NCBI GenBank assembly: GCA_963801055.1
Contig: CAWDDE010000009.1
Location: 23,392 to 87,391 of the forward strand
Source: DASUPK01 sp963801055
GTDB lineage: Bacteria; Actinomycetota; Thermoleophilia; Solirubrobacterales; 70-9
Direction: 5' to 3'
DNA: 64,000 nt
Below are positions 33,558-41,153 of the stretch, piece after piece. A program made the translations under genes and the position numbers. The notes beneath the pieces were generated by a model, which made no database searches, was not told the origin of the DNA, and saw only the letters and a list, made by a program, of their open reading frames with translations. Each line of letters begins with the position of its first letter. Position 1 is the first letter of the stretch.

Positions 33558-34577
33558 ATGACGATCCCAGTGAGGTTGCATCGCAGCGAGCTCTGCGTCC
33601 CCGGCAGCAACATGCGGATGCTCGAGAAGGCCCCTGGCCTGGGAGCCGACGTGGTCATGCTCGATCTGGAGGACGCCGTGGCCCCGGACGACAAGCCCCA
33701 GGCGCGGCGGAACGTGATCACGGCGCTCAGCGAGCTCGACTGGAGCGGCTGCGCCGTGACGCTGAGGATCAACGGGCTGGACACCCACTACTGCTACCGC
33801 GACATAGTCGACGTAGTCGAGCAGAGCGGAGAGTGGCTCGACACGGTCCTGATCCCCAAGGTGGGATCGGCGGGCGATGTCCACCTGGTGGCGACCCTGC
33901 TCACCCAGATCGAGGAAGCCGTCGGGATCGAGAAGACCATCGGGATCTCGGCGCTGATCGAAACCGCGGCCGGAATGGTCAACCTCGACGAGATCGCCGC
34001 CACCGCCCCGGAGCGGATGGAGGCACTGATCTTCGGCGTCGCCGACTATGCGGCTTCGATCGAGAGCCACACCGCCTCGATCGGCGGCTCGGACGCCGGC
34101 TACGCCGTGCTCACCGACCCGAACGAGGATCCGGGCGTGAGCAGAGAGCTCCACTGGGGCGACCAGTGGCACTACCCCCTGGCTCGAATCGCGGTCACCT
34201 GCCGCGCGCACGGCCTGCGGCCGATCGATGGGCCGTTCGGGGACTTCCGCGACGCGGAGGGCTACCTCGTCGCCGCGCGGCGAGCATCCATTCTCGGCTT
34301 CGAGGGCAAGTGGTGCATCCATCCAAGCCAGGTCGAACTCGCCAACGAGGTCTTCTCCCCCGATCAGCGCCTGGTCTCGCGGACCCGCCGAATCATGGCC
34401 GCGATGGAGGAGGCGGCCCGCACGGGCAAGGGCGCCGTTTCGCTCGACGGCCGGCTGATCGACCAGGCCTCGCTGCGAATGGCGCAGCACCTGCTGACCA
34501 AGATCGAACTGATCGACGAGCGTCAGAACGGCTCTCGGGCGACGGTAGTGGCTGCCGAGCGCGCGGCCGGCGGCTGA
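33558..34577 (+). CDS. mclA: Malyl-CoA lyase (HpcH/HpaI family)
   Basis: 339 residues. Cleaves malyl-CoA to glyoxylate and acetyl-CoA, the last reaction of the serine cycle, and also acts in ethylmalonyl-CoA-type routes. The match to the Methylobacterium enzyme is strong: RLHRSELCVPGSNMRM, MLDLEDAVAPDDKPQARRN, LRINGLDTHYCYRDIVDVVE, FGVADYAASIESH, GLRPIDGPFGDFRDAEGYL and GFEGKWCIHPSQVELANEV. The Asp/Glu metal ligands and the conserved arginines of the family are in these blocks. With the glyoxylate aminotransferase 2 kb away this points to glyoxylate metabolism. Serine hydroxymethyltransferase, hydroxypyruvate reductase and malate thiokinase are not in the window. Confidence 0.92.
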   Translation: MTIPVRLHRSELCVPGSNMRMLEKAPGLGADVVMLDLEDAVAPDDKPQARRNVITALSELDWSGCAVTLRINGLDTHYCYRDIVDVVEQSGEWLDTVLIPKVGSAGDVHLVATLLTQIEEAVGIEKTIGISALIETAAGMVNLDEIAATAPERMEALIFGVADYAASIESHTASIGGSDAGYAVLTDPNEDPGVSRELHWGDQWHYPLARIAVTCRAHGLRPIDGPFGDFRDAEGYLVAARRASILGFEGKWCIHPSQVELANEVFSPDQRLVSRTRRIMAAMEEAARTGKGAVSLDGRLIDQASLRMAQHLLTKIELIDERQNGSRATVVAAERAAGG

Positions 34578-34623
34578 ACACACCCTGTCGGCTTGAACCC
34601 GCTGATCTGGCATCCTTCCCCGG

Positions 34624-35583
34624 ATGACGAGGCCGGTCGTCCTTGGAGTGGTCGGAGATTCGGCGGCCGGGAAGACCACCCTGACTCGAGGCGTGGTCCG
34701 CGTCCTCGGCGGGCGAGAGCACGTCTCATACATCAGCGGGGACGACTATCACCGGTACGGGCGCCAGCAGCGGGCCGAGCTTGGCATCACACCCCTGAAT
34801 CCGGCCGCCAACCATCTCGAGATCCTCGGTCAGCACCTGGCGCACCTCCGTGGTCGAGAACCCGTCCTGAAACCGACCTACGACCACCGCAGCGGGACGC
34901 TGGGCCCCCCGGAGTACGTCCGCCCGAATTCGTTCGTCGTCGTCGAGGGGCTGCTCAACTTCAGCTCGGAGAGGCTCTGCACCGCCCATGACATCCGCGT
35001 CTTCCTGGCGCCACCGGAGGAGCTGCGGCGGACCTGGAAGCTGACCCGCGACTGCACGCGCAGGGGCTATACGACCCACGAGGTGATCGCCGAGCTCGAT
35101 CGCCGAGAGGAGGATGTCGAGCGCTACTTCCGCCCCCAGCGGCGACTCGCCGACATCATCGTCTCGTTCGCGCCCACTACCAGCAGCAACCCGGAGCAAC
35201 TCGATGCCGACCTGATCCTCCGGGACACGCTCAGACATCCTGACCTCTCGCCGTTCTTGCTCCCCGACGGGGATGGCCCGACGCTGGTCCGCCGCGAGCA
35301 CGAGTCGCTTCTCCGGATCCCAGGCGAGACGGAGCCGGAGCTCGCCGCCGAGCTGGAGGACGCTGTCTGGACCCGGATGCAGTACGCGAGTCACCTCCGC
35401 GCCCAGCGGCTGGGGGAGTTCACGATCGGCACGGACCTGCACCGCTCGCAATCGCTGGCGCTGGCCCAGACCCTGCTGCTCTACCACCTGGTCTCGACCC
35501 GGGCCGAGATCGGGGCCGGCATCGATCCGCACGACCAGCATCCGCCGAACGTGACCGGCGCGGATTCAGCGCTTCACAGCTGA
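34624..35583 (+). CDS. prk: Phosphoribulokinase
   Basis: 319 residues of the actinobacterial-type phosphoribulokinase, which makes ribulose-1,5-bisphosphate for the Calvin cycle. P-loop VVGDSAAGKTTLTRGV, then YISGDDYHRYGRQQRAELG, substrate-side LKPTYDHRSGTLGPPEYV, FVVVEGLLNFSSERLC, and REEDVERYFRPQRRLADII. The uridine-kinase relatives lack the GPPEYV loop, so phosphoribulokinase is preferred. It follows malyl-CoA lyase by 46 bases and its 3' end overlaps the convergent LysR gene by 10 bases. No RuBisCO is present here; formate-derived CO2 could be its indirect purpose. Confidence 0.88.
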   Translation: MTRPVVLGVVGDSAAGKTTLTRGVVRVLGGREHVSYISGDDYHRYGRQQRAELGITPLNPAANHLEILGQHLAHLRGREPVLKPTYDHRSGTLGPPEYVRPNSFVVVEGLLNFSSERLCTAHDIRVFLAPPEELRRTWKLTRDCTRRGYTTHEVIAELDRREEDVERYFRPQRRLADIIVSFAPTTSSNPEQLDADLILRDTLRHPDLSPFLLPDGDGPTLVRREHESLLRIPGETEPELAAELEDAVWTRMQYASHLRAQRLGEFTIGTDLHRSQSLALAQTLLLYHLVSTRAEIGAGIDPHDQHPPNVTGADSALHS

Positions 35584-36539
35584 GCTCGGTTGCCTGAGAG
35601 GCGACGACGCGTCTGCTGGACCTCGTCGCCGCGCGAGCGCGCGAGAGCCTGACCGGCGGCGGGTGACCGAACGAACTCCGTAAAGGCTTCTGCCGCCCCG
35701 GAGCCGGGGCCGACCGTGGAGCGGACCACGTACCACGAGCGCTTCGGCAGCCCCCCGCGCGGGCGGATCGTCTTCAGCAGGCCGACTTCGAGCTCCAGGG
35801 CGACCGCCTCGCGGGACTGCAGGGCGACCCCCAGCCCCACCCCGGCGGCGCTCTTGATGGCGCCGTTCGACCCCAGCGTCAGCATCGGCGGCCGGAGCTG
35901 GTGGGAGTTGAGGTAGGTCTCGCACAACCGGCGCGTGCCGGAGCCCTGCTCGCGCATCAGCCACGGCATGCCGGCGAGCTCGTCCACGGCGACCCAGGCA
36001 CGCTTCGCCAGCGGATCTTCCGGGGCGGTGATCAGGACGAACTCGTTGTCGAGGAAGGCCGTCCCCTCGAAGCCGCGCTCGCCGGGGGCCTGCCCCGAGA
36101 TCGCCACGTCGGCCTCATGTGCCTCCAGACGTCGGAAGACCTCCTCGCGGTTGCCTACGTGCACTGTCACCTCGAGATCGGGCGCCCGGTCCCGGAATGC
36201 ACGTAGGAGCGGCGGCAGCAGGTATTCGCCGGCGGTGGTCACCGCGGTCACCCGCAACGGGGCACCCGCGCCCCTGGCGACCCTGTCCACCACGTCGGAG
36301 CCCTCCTTGAGAAGCGCGAGGATGTCTGCGGCGTAGCGCGCGTAGGCCTCGCCCGCGGCAGTCGGCCTGATGCTTCGGCCGGCCCGCTCCGTCAGCTCCA
36401 CTCCCAGCTCGCGCTCGAGCGCGGCGACCGCGGCCGAGACCGAGGGCTGGGTCACCACCAGCTCCTCAGCGGCCCCGGTCACCGAGCGGTGGCGAACCAC
36501 CGCGAGAAAGGCCGAGAGCTGGGTCACCGTGACGGCCAC
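35574..36539 (-). CDS. LysR family regulator, CbbR-like
   Basis: 321 residues, start MAVTVTQLSAFLAVVRHRS. The N-terminal helix-turn-helix is VTGAAEELVVTQPSVSAAV with ALERELGVELTERAGRSIRP. The effector domain (LRVTAVTTAGEYLLPPLLRA ... ADVAISGQAPGERGF) is of the CysB/CbbR type; REQGSGTRRLCETYL is a segment common in CbbR-like proteins. It sits between phosphoribulokinase and the glyoxylate aminotransferase, divergent from the latter, with a LysR-type site between them. Control of carbon-fixation or glyoxylate genes is inferred from position; QscR-like control of serine-cycle genes is the alternative. Confidence 0.85.
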   Translation of the reverse strand: MAVTVTQLSAFLAVVRHRSVTGAAEELVVTQPSVSAAVAALERELGVELTERAGRSIRPTAAGEAYARYAADILALLKEGSDVVDRVARGAGAPLRVTAVTTAGEYLLPPLLRAFRDRAPDLEVTVHVGNREEVFRRLEAHEADVAISGQAPGERGFEGTAFLDNEFVLITAPEDPLAKRAWVAVDELAGMPWLMREQGSGTRRLCETYLNSHQLRPPMLTLGSNGAIKSAAGVGLGVALQSREAVALELEVGLLKTIRPRGGLPKRSWYVVRSTVGPGSGAAEAFTEFVRSPAAGQALARSRGDEVQQTRRRLSGNRAQL

Positions 36540-36552
36540 CGCGATGGAACAT

Positions 36553-36568
36553 ATAGGTGTTTTCCTAT
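36553..36568. promoter_or_regulatory. LysR-type operator ATAGG-N6-CCTAT
   Basis: Perfect 5-bp inverted repeat ATAGG-TGTTTT-CCTAT in an AT-rich stretch 14 bases upstream of the lysR start and about 60 before the aminotransferase start. The spacing fits the T-N11-A LysR box. Binding by the adjacent regulator is inferred. Confidence 0.5.
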
Positions 36569-36625
36569 TGATTCCAGTCTTTTCTTAGTTTGTACTGATG
36601 TCCGCCCCATGAGACGCTTGCCGGG

Positions 36626-37766
36626 GTGAGGAACGAGTCGCCCCCGATTTCTCCGTCAGAGAGGCTGCTCTGCGGCCCCGGTCCGACGAACGTCGATCCC
36701 GCCGCGCTCGAGGCAATGGGCAAGCCGATGCTCGGGCACCTCGACCCGGAGCTGCACGAGATCCTGCTCGACTTGGTCGACAAGCTTCGCAGGGTCTTCC
36801 GCGCCGAAGGTGGGTTGGTCCTGCCCCTGCAGGCGACCGGGACATCGGGAATGGAGGCCGGCCTAGCCAACCTGGTGGAGCCAGGCGAGACCGTGATCGT
36901 CGGCGCCAGCGGCTACTTCGGTGCGCGGATCGCTGAAATAGCCCGGCGCTGCGGCGCGAAGGTGGTCGAGCTCACCGCGGACTGGGGTGAGCACGTCCCG
37001 AACGCGCGGCTGCTTGGCGCCCTCGACGACCACCCGGAGGCGCGCCTCCTCGCCGTCGTCCACGGTGAGACCTCGACCGGCTGCGAGCATCCGCTCGCGG
37101 CGCTCGGTGCCGCGATGCGCGGAGGCGACACCCTGCTGATGGCGGACTGCGTCACCACCCTGGGCGGGGTCGAGCTGGACTTCGACGGCTGGGGCATCGA
37201 CTACGCCTACTCGTGCACACAGAAGTGCCTGGCCGCTCCGCCCGGTATGTCCCCGATTGCAGTCTCGGATCGAGCGCTGGAGCGCATCCGCGCCAGGCGC
37301 GCTGCCGGTTCCGTTCTCGATGGACCTGCTGCTGCTGGAGGCCTATTGGGTGGAGCGCCCGGCGACCTACCACCACACCGCACCGATCCTCCACATCTAC
37401 GCGCTCCACGAGGTGCTCCGGCGTGCCCTCGAGGAGGGTCTCGAGCGACGCTGGGCCAGGCACACCGAGGCGGGAACCTACTTCCAGCAGCTGGCGTGCC
37501 ACGCGGGCTTCGAGCTCCTGGCGGAGCCCGCACACCAGCTCGCTCCCTTGACGGCGGTCCGCGTCCCCGAGGGAATCGATGGGAAGGCGGTGCAGCGCCA
37601 GCTCCTCGCCATCGGGATCGAGGTGGGCGGCGGTCTCGGCCCGGACGCGCCGGCGATCTGGCGGGTCGGCCTGATGGGGCCCAATGCCAGCACCGAGACC
37701 GCCGATCTGGTCTTCGAGGCGCTCGCGGCCGCGGTCGACAGCCAGGCCGTGGCAGTCGCCGGATAG
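36626..37766 (+). pseudogene. Serine/alanine-glyoxylate aminotransferase (class V), one frameshift
   Basis: PLP enzyme moving the amino group of serine or alanine to glyoxylate. First frame, from GTG 36626: LLCGPGPTNVDPAALEAMG, ATGTSGMEAGLANLVEPGE, the PLP Asp in LMADCVTTLGGVELDFD, and the Schiff-base lysine in YSCTQKCLAAPPGMSP. An extra T at about 37303 breaks the frame; the second frame continues VPFSMDLLLLEAYW, YHHTAPILHIYALHEVL and ends 37766. Without that base the chain is about 380 residues, normal and uninterrupted, so a sequencing error is likely. Together with malyl-CoA lyase it suggests the serine cycle or a glyoxylate salvage route. Confidence 0.85.
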
Positions 37767-37865
37767 CAACCCGTTCGAGCCCCCGCCGCACCTATCATTC
37801 GTGCGGCACCCGAAAGTCCCCCGCGCCGATTGGCGCGCTCAGTTCGCGAAGAGGAGTAGTCCGAG

Positions 37866-38129
37866 GTGACATACGTCATCACCGAGCCCTGTATCGACCT
37901 GAAGGACCTCACCTGCGTCGAGGTCTGTCCGGTGGATTGCATCCACCCGACTGAGGAGGAGCCGGACTTCGAGGATCACCGGCAGCTCTACATCGATCCG
38001 GCCGAGTGCATCGACTGCGACGCCTGCGTCGAGGTGTGTCCCGTGGATGCCATCTTCCCGGAGGACCAGGTCCCGCCCGGGCAAGAGAAGTACACCGAGA
38101 TCAACGCCCAGCACTTCGCGCAGAAGTAG
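37866..38129 (+). CDS. Ferredoxin, FdxA-like (7Fe/8Fe)
   Basis: 87 residues from a GTG start, MTYVITEPCIDLKDLTC. Two cluster motifs: EPCIDLKDLTCVEVCPVDCIH, in which the first site has the atypical spacing of the [3Fe-4S] cluster of FdxA, and ECIDCDACVEVCPVDAIFP, a full CxxCxxCxxxCP [4Fe-4S] site. Such small acidic ferredoxins carry electrons for oxidoreductases in the cytoplasm and could serve the Fe-S dehydrogenases in the window. It stands 100 bases after the aminotransferase and converges on the R2lox gene with a hairpin between. Confidence 0.9.
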   Translation: MTYVITEPCIDLKDLTCVEVCPVDCIHPTEEEPDFEDHRQLYIDPAECIDCDACVEVCPVDAIFPEDQVPPGQEKYTEINAQHFAQK

Positions 38130-38148
38130 TAGGCGTCGCCGTTCGCCG

Positions 38149-38167
38149 AGGTCGCCCCGGGCGACCT
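38149..38167. terminator. Bidirectional hairpin between ferredoxin and R2lox genes
   Basis: Palindrome AGGTCGCCC-C-GGGCGACCT, 9-bp arms, between two convergent genes and touching the R2lox stop codon. It is likely a shared terminator, though it lacks a T-run. Confidence 0.55.
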
Positions 38168-39150
38168 AGCCGGCCTGCACGCCGACCACGAAGTCGATCT
38201 CCGGATCGAGGATCTGGTCGATCAGCTCGGGATCGGGGGTGATTCCCATCTCGCGGCAGCGGTTGCGGTAGTGCCTCACCTTCTGGTGCTGGTACTTGTC
38301 GAGATCGAGGCCGGGCACGGCCTTCTGGTACTCGACGAGGCCCACCAGGTTGCCGCGGTATTCATCGAAGACCTCGTGCACGAGCGCCTCGTATTCGGGG
38401 TTCTTCTCGATCAGCGTCCGGCAGGCTCCGGTACCGAAGGTGATGTGCCGGCCCTCGTCCCGAAGGATCAGCCTGAAGCCCTGTCTGAGCGTCGGAAAGG
38501 CCTCCCAGAGCTCGGTGGTGTCGATGACGATCTCGTACGACGGCATTGTGAGCACGCCCTCGACGAAGCCGTTGTAGGCGGCCGAGAAGCGCACGAAGGC
38601 CGTCTCGATCTCCTCCTGGTCACCCTCGATCGAGGCCTGCAGGAGCTCGCGGCCGTACCGCGGCAGTGCCTCGTGGAGCACGTCACGGACCTCGAATCGC
38701 CCACTCGGATCGACCGTCGCGCCCCTGACGAGAAAGTGGCTGGCGACCTCCTCGGGCTCGAGGACGCCGGCGACCTCGTCGTGCCAGCGCATGAAGAACT
38801 CCGCGTGCTTGGCCTCCTCCATCAGGAAGGTCGAGAGGTAGGTGACCCAGTCGAAGCGCCCCAGCGTATGGGAGCCGGCGATCATCGGCACCAGCTGGTC
38901 CGTGACCGCCTGCTCCCCGGCGAGGAAGCGGATGGTCACGCCGAGGAGGCCCTCGCGCTGCTGTTCTGAGATTTGCTCCCAGTCGGCGGCGTCCTGAGTG
39001 AAGTCGAGGTCGTCGACGTCCCAGATCCTCTGGATCGCGTACTTGTACTTTCGGTAGACGGGGCCCTTGACCATCGCCCGGGTGAAGTGGAAGCGCCGGA
39101 CCACGTCGGGGTCGAGCTCGCTCCGAGCTCGGTCGGCTCCGATCGGCCAT
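38166..39150 (-). pseudogene. R2-like ligand-binding oxidase (R2lox), N-terminal frameshift
   Basis: Ferritin-like four-helix protein with a Mn/Fe site, about 325 residues. Metal ligands are evident in AGEQAVTDQL, EEAKHAEFFMRWH, YNGFVEGVL and RDEGRHITFG. The Val of AGEQAVT and the Tyr of SAAYNGFVEG correspond to the residues forming the Val-Tyr ether crosslink of R2lox. The clean frame starts only near 39104; the ATG at 39150 fits a TGATG overlap with the upstream DUF1059 gene, and one extra base near 39120 separates it from the rest (MADRSRPSSE...SELDPDVVRRFHF). R2lox substrates are unknown, with a hydrophobic pocket for fatty-acid-like ligands. Confidence 0.82.
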
Positions 39151-39333
39151 CAGCTTTGCTCTCCTTCGCCGTCCTCGACCTCGGTGGACATGTCGATGAT
39201 CACGTCCTCGAGCTCGAAGCTGCCGTGCTCCTCGGTCATGTGCCGCTGCACCGCCTCCACCAGCGCCTCCTCGTCGCGCGGCGACGATGGTCGCCCCGCA
39301 GCCGGCGTCGAGGCATTCGTACTGACGGGGCAT
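39150..39333 (-). pseudogene. DUF1059 family small protein, one frameshift
   Basis: Starts MPRQYECLDAGCGATIVAAR and, after a lost base near 39284, continues DEEALVEAVQRHMTEEHG and ends EVEDGEGEQS: about 62 residues. The spaced Cys pair and the VQRHMTEEHG helix are the DUF1059 pattern, a family of small, probably metal-binding proteins. Its stop overlaps the R2lox start (TGATG) and it starts 34 bases after the amidotransferase gene, so the three form one operon. The break is a one-base loss and may be a consensus error. Function unknown. Confidence 0.7.
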
Positions 39334-39367
39334 CCGCAGGACCTCGCTCCCCGGAGCGCCACCACGC

Positions 39368-40082
39368 TCAGGCCGCGTCGCCGGCGAGCTTCAGCCAGTT
39401 GCCGAACAGCCGGCGCGCGGTGGGGTGGAGCTCCTCGGCGCGGTGCTGCGAGCTCGGCGAGGAAGGCGTCCGCCCTCTCCGCGTCGAGCGCCTCGGCGAG
39501 GTAGGCCCGGTATTCCGGCACCTGGGCCCATTCGCGGGCCATCTCGGGCGTGACCTCGAGGTGGAACTGGATCCCGAAGCCACGCTCGCCGGCCTGGAAC
39601 GCCTGTGTGGCGACGGGGGAGCTCGCCAGCGCGACGGCGCCGTCGGGCAGGTCGAAGGTGTCCCCGTGCCACTGCAGCGACGGGAAGGGGTCGTCGACGC
39701 CCTCGAACAGCGGGTGCTCGCGCCCCTCGGCGGTCAGCTCCACGGGCAGCAGGCCGAGCTCCGGGCTGTCCATCGTGCGGACGGGCGCGCCCAGCGCCGA
39801 GGCCAGCAGCTGCACGCCGAGGCAGACGCCGAGGAAGGGGCGGCCCGCCTCGACGACGTCGCGCACCAGCTGCTTCTCGTCGGTGAGCCAGGGGTGCTGA
39901 TCGTCGTCGTCGGCGCCCATCGGACCACCCATCGCCAGCACGGCGTCGAACTCGCGCCAATCGGGAAGCGGCTCGTTCTCGTCGAGCTCGACCGCGATGG
40001 GCTCGACTCCCTGCTCGAGCATCACTTCGGAGAAGACGCCCGGAGGCTCGCAGGAGATGTGCTGGAGGACGAGTAGCCGCAC
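39368..40082 (-). pseudogene. Class I glutamine amidotransferase, GuaA-N-like, one frameshift
   Basis: Starts MRLLVLQHISCEPPGVF from GTG 40082. The catalytic triad is in view: Cys in FLGVCLGVQLLASALG and the His-x-Glu in FGIQFHLEVTPEM. The chain runs in frame to ERADAFLAELA, and after one extra base near 39445 it continues QHRAEELHPTARRLFGNWLKLAGDAA, a typical end for these GMP-synthase-like amidotransferases (about 238 residues). Related proteins hydrolyse gamma-glutamyl compounds or glutamine for unknown partners. Given the amine-glutamylation genes in this window, a gamma-glutamyl amide hydrolase role is conceivable but not shown. First gene of the R2lox operon. Confidence 0.78.
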
Positions 40083-40092
40083 GACGTTCAGC

Positions 40093-40593
40093 CTATCCCC
40101 CGTTTCGGGCGGCGGCCGACTCCCGGCTCTTCTTCCCCTTCGGCGGGCTTGGCGGGCCCGCGCTCTCGTTGTTCACGTCCTCGACCTTGCCAGTGTTCGC
40201 GTCTACCTCGACCACGACGAGCCGCGTGTAGCCCTTGGGCTGTATGGGGCTCCCGACTGGGTCGGACATGGAGACGAACCAGAAGGGCTTTCGATTGAGG
40301 CCCTGACGGAGCAGTCGAATCTGCGTCGACTTCGGGTCGAAGTCAATCTGTCGCTTGGCGATCGCGATCGCCTCATCCTTGGTGATTCGGATCTGCGATT
40401 GCTGGCAGCTTCTGGCGACGATTGCCGCCAGCGCGACCAGAGCGATCAGGACGAGGATGCGCCCCCGGGTCGGGCGAACCCGCGCGCGGCGTCCCTGCAC
40501 CCATGTGCTCGGGTCCGACCAGTTCGCTCCGTTCGGGGGATCCGCCACACGGCCGAGACTACCCCCGCCGGGACGGACCTCGCTTTCGCTCAC
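40093..40593 (-). CDS. Membrane-anchored protein with PepSY-like domain
   Basis: 166 residues. A polar N-terminus (NGANWSDPSTWVQGRRARV) precedes one membrane helix, GRILVLIALVALAAIVA. The outside part has the PepSY feel: KDEAIAIAKRQIDFDPKSTQ, then LVVVEVDANTGKVEDVNNES. PepSY domains often inhibit proteases or sense redox state. It starts 3 bases after the small membrane protein gene and is the last of a leftward run from amt, so it may be co-transcribed with the transporter. The SDPSTWVQGR opening resembles the SNWFP opening of the protease at 51 kb, both being cytoplasmic leaders. Confidence 0.6.
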   Translation of the reverse strand: MSESEVRPGGGSLGRVADPPNGANWSDPSTWVQGRRARVRPTRGRILVLIALVALAAIVARSCQQSQIRITKDEAIAIAKRQIDFDPKSTQIRLLRQGLNRKPFWFVSMSDPVGSPIQPKGYTRLVVVEVDANTGKVEDVNNESAGPPSPPKGKKSRESAAARNGG

Positions 40594-40596
40594 GCG

Positions 40597-40749
40597 TCAG
40601 ACGGTCGGACGAGTCTCGATCCCGATGTTGGTGGCGAACAAGACGATCAGCACGATCACCACGCAGATGATGGAGATCGCCAGCATCCCGTACTCGAACG
40701 CTTTGACATGAGTCTGCTGCGGCGGGAACTCGATTTGCTTTCCGTTCAT
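40597..40749 (-). CDS. Small single-helix membrane protein downstream of amt
   Basis: 50 residues, MNGKQIEFPPQQTHVKAFEY followed by one strong membrane helix (MLAISIICVVIVLIVLF) and a short polar end. Too short for a domain. It is packed between two other small membrane genes (1 base from the next one upstream), in the same orientation as amt. It may be an accessory peptide of a membrane complex. Coding is supported by strand context and tight spacing, not by homology. Confidence 0.6.
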   Translation of the reverse strand: MNGKQIEFPPQQTHVKAFEYGMLAISIICVVIVLIVLFATNIGIETRPTV

Positions 40750-40750
40750 C

Positions 40751-41101
40751 TCAGCGCTCCCTCCCCCGTATGAAGCTCTCAACTACAGCTTTTTCGCGAG
40801 GCGGACCCGGGATCTCACCGCGGGCCCTCTGGGCGGCGTATCTGACCAGGCGCCTGTTCTCGTAGACGACCCATCCAACCAGCACGGCGATCGTGACGAA
40901 TATTCCGATCCAGGTCAGTGCGTAGTACGCGCCGGCCGCCGAGCTGCCGTCGGGCCCGTAGACCGTGCCGGGACCGAAGGTCATGATCCCCGCGCAATTC
41001 TCGTAGTTCGCCTGAAGGATGAAGTCCGCGGAGTCATCGGCCGGTAGTGCGCCTGAGTTGTGCGTGATGCAGGAAGGTGAGCTGTCGATTATCGCCGGCA
41101 T
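40751..41101 (-). CDS. Small membrane protein downstream of amt
   Basis: 116 residues. A polar, probably exported N-terminal half with two cysteines (SPSCITHNSGALPADD, YENCAGIMTFGPGT) precedes a membrane helix YALTWIGIFVTIAVLVGWVVY and a basic cytoplasmic tail NRRLVRYAAQRARGE. The two cysteines could form an extracytoplasmic disulfide. It begins about 50 bases after the ammonium transporter stop on the same strand. I do not recognise the family. Confidence 0.62.
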   Translation of the reverse strand: MPAIIDSSPSCITHNSGALPADDSADFILQANYENCAGIMTFGPGTVYGPDGSSAAGAYYALTWIGIFVTIAVLVGWVVYENRRLVRYAAQRARGEIPGPPREKAVVESFIRGRER

Positions 41102-41153
41102 GCAACCTCCTCGTCCATCGGATCGACTCTACTCCCTCCGGCTTCGCGCGTAG

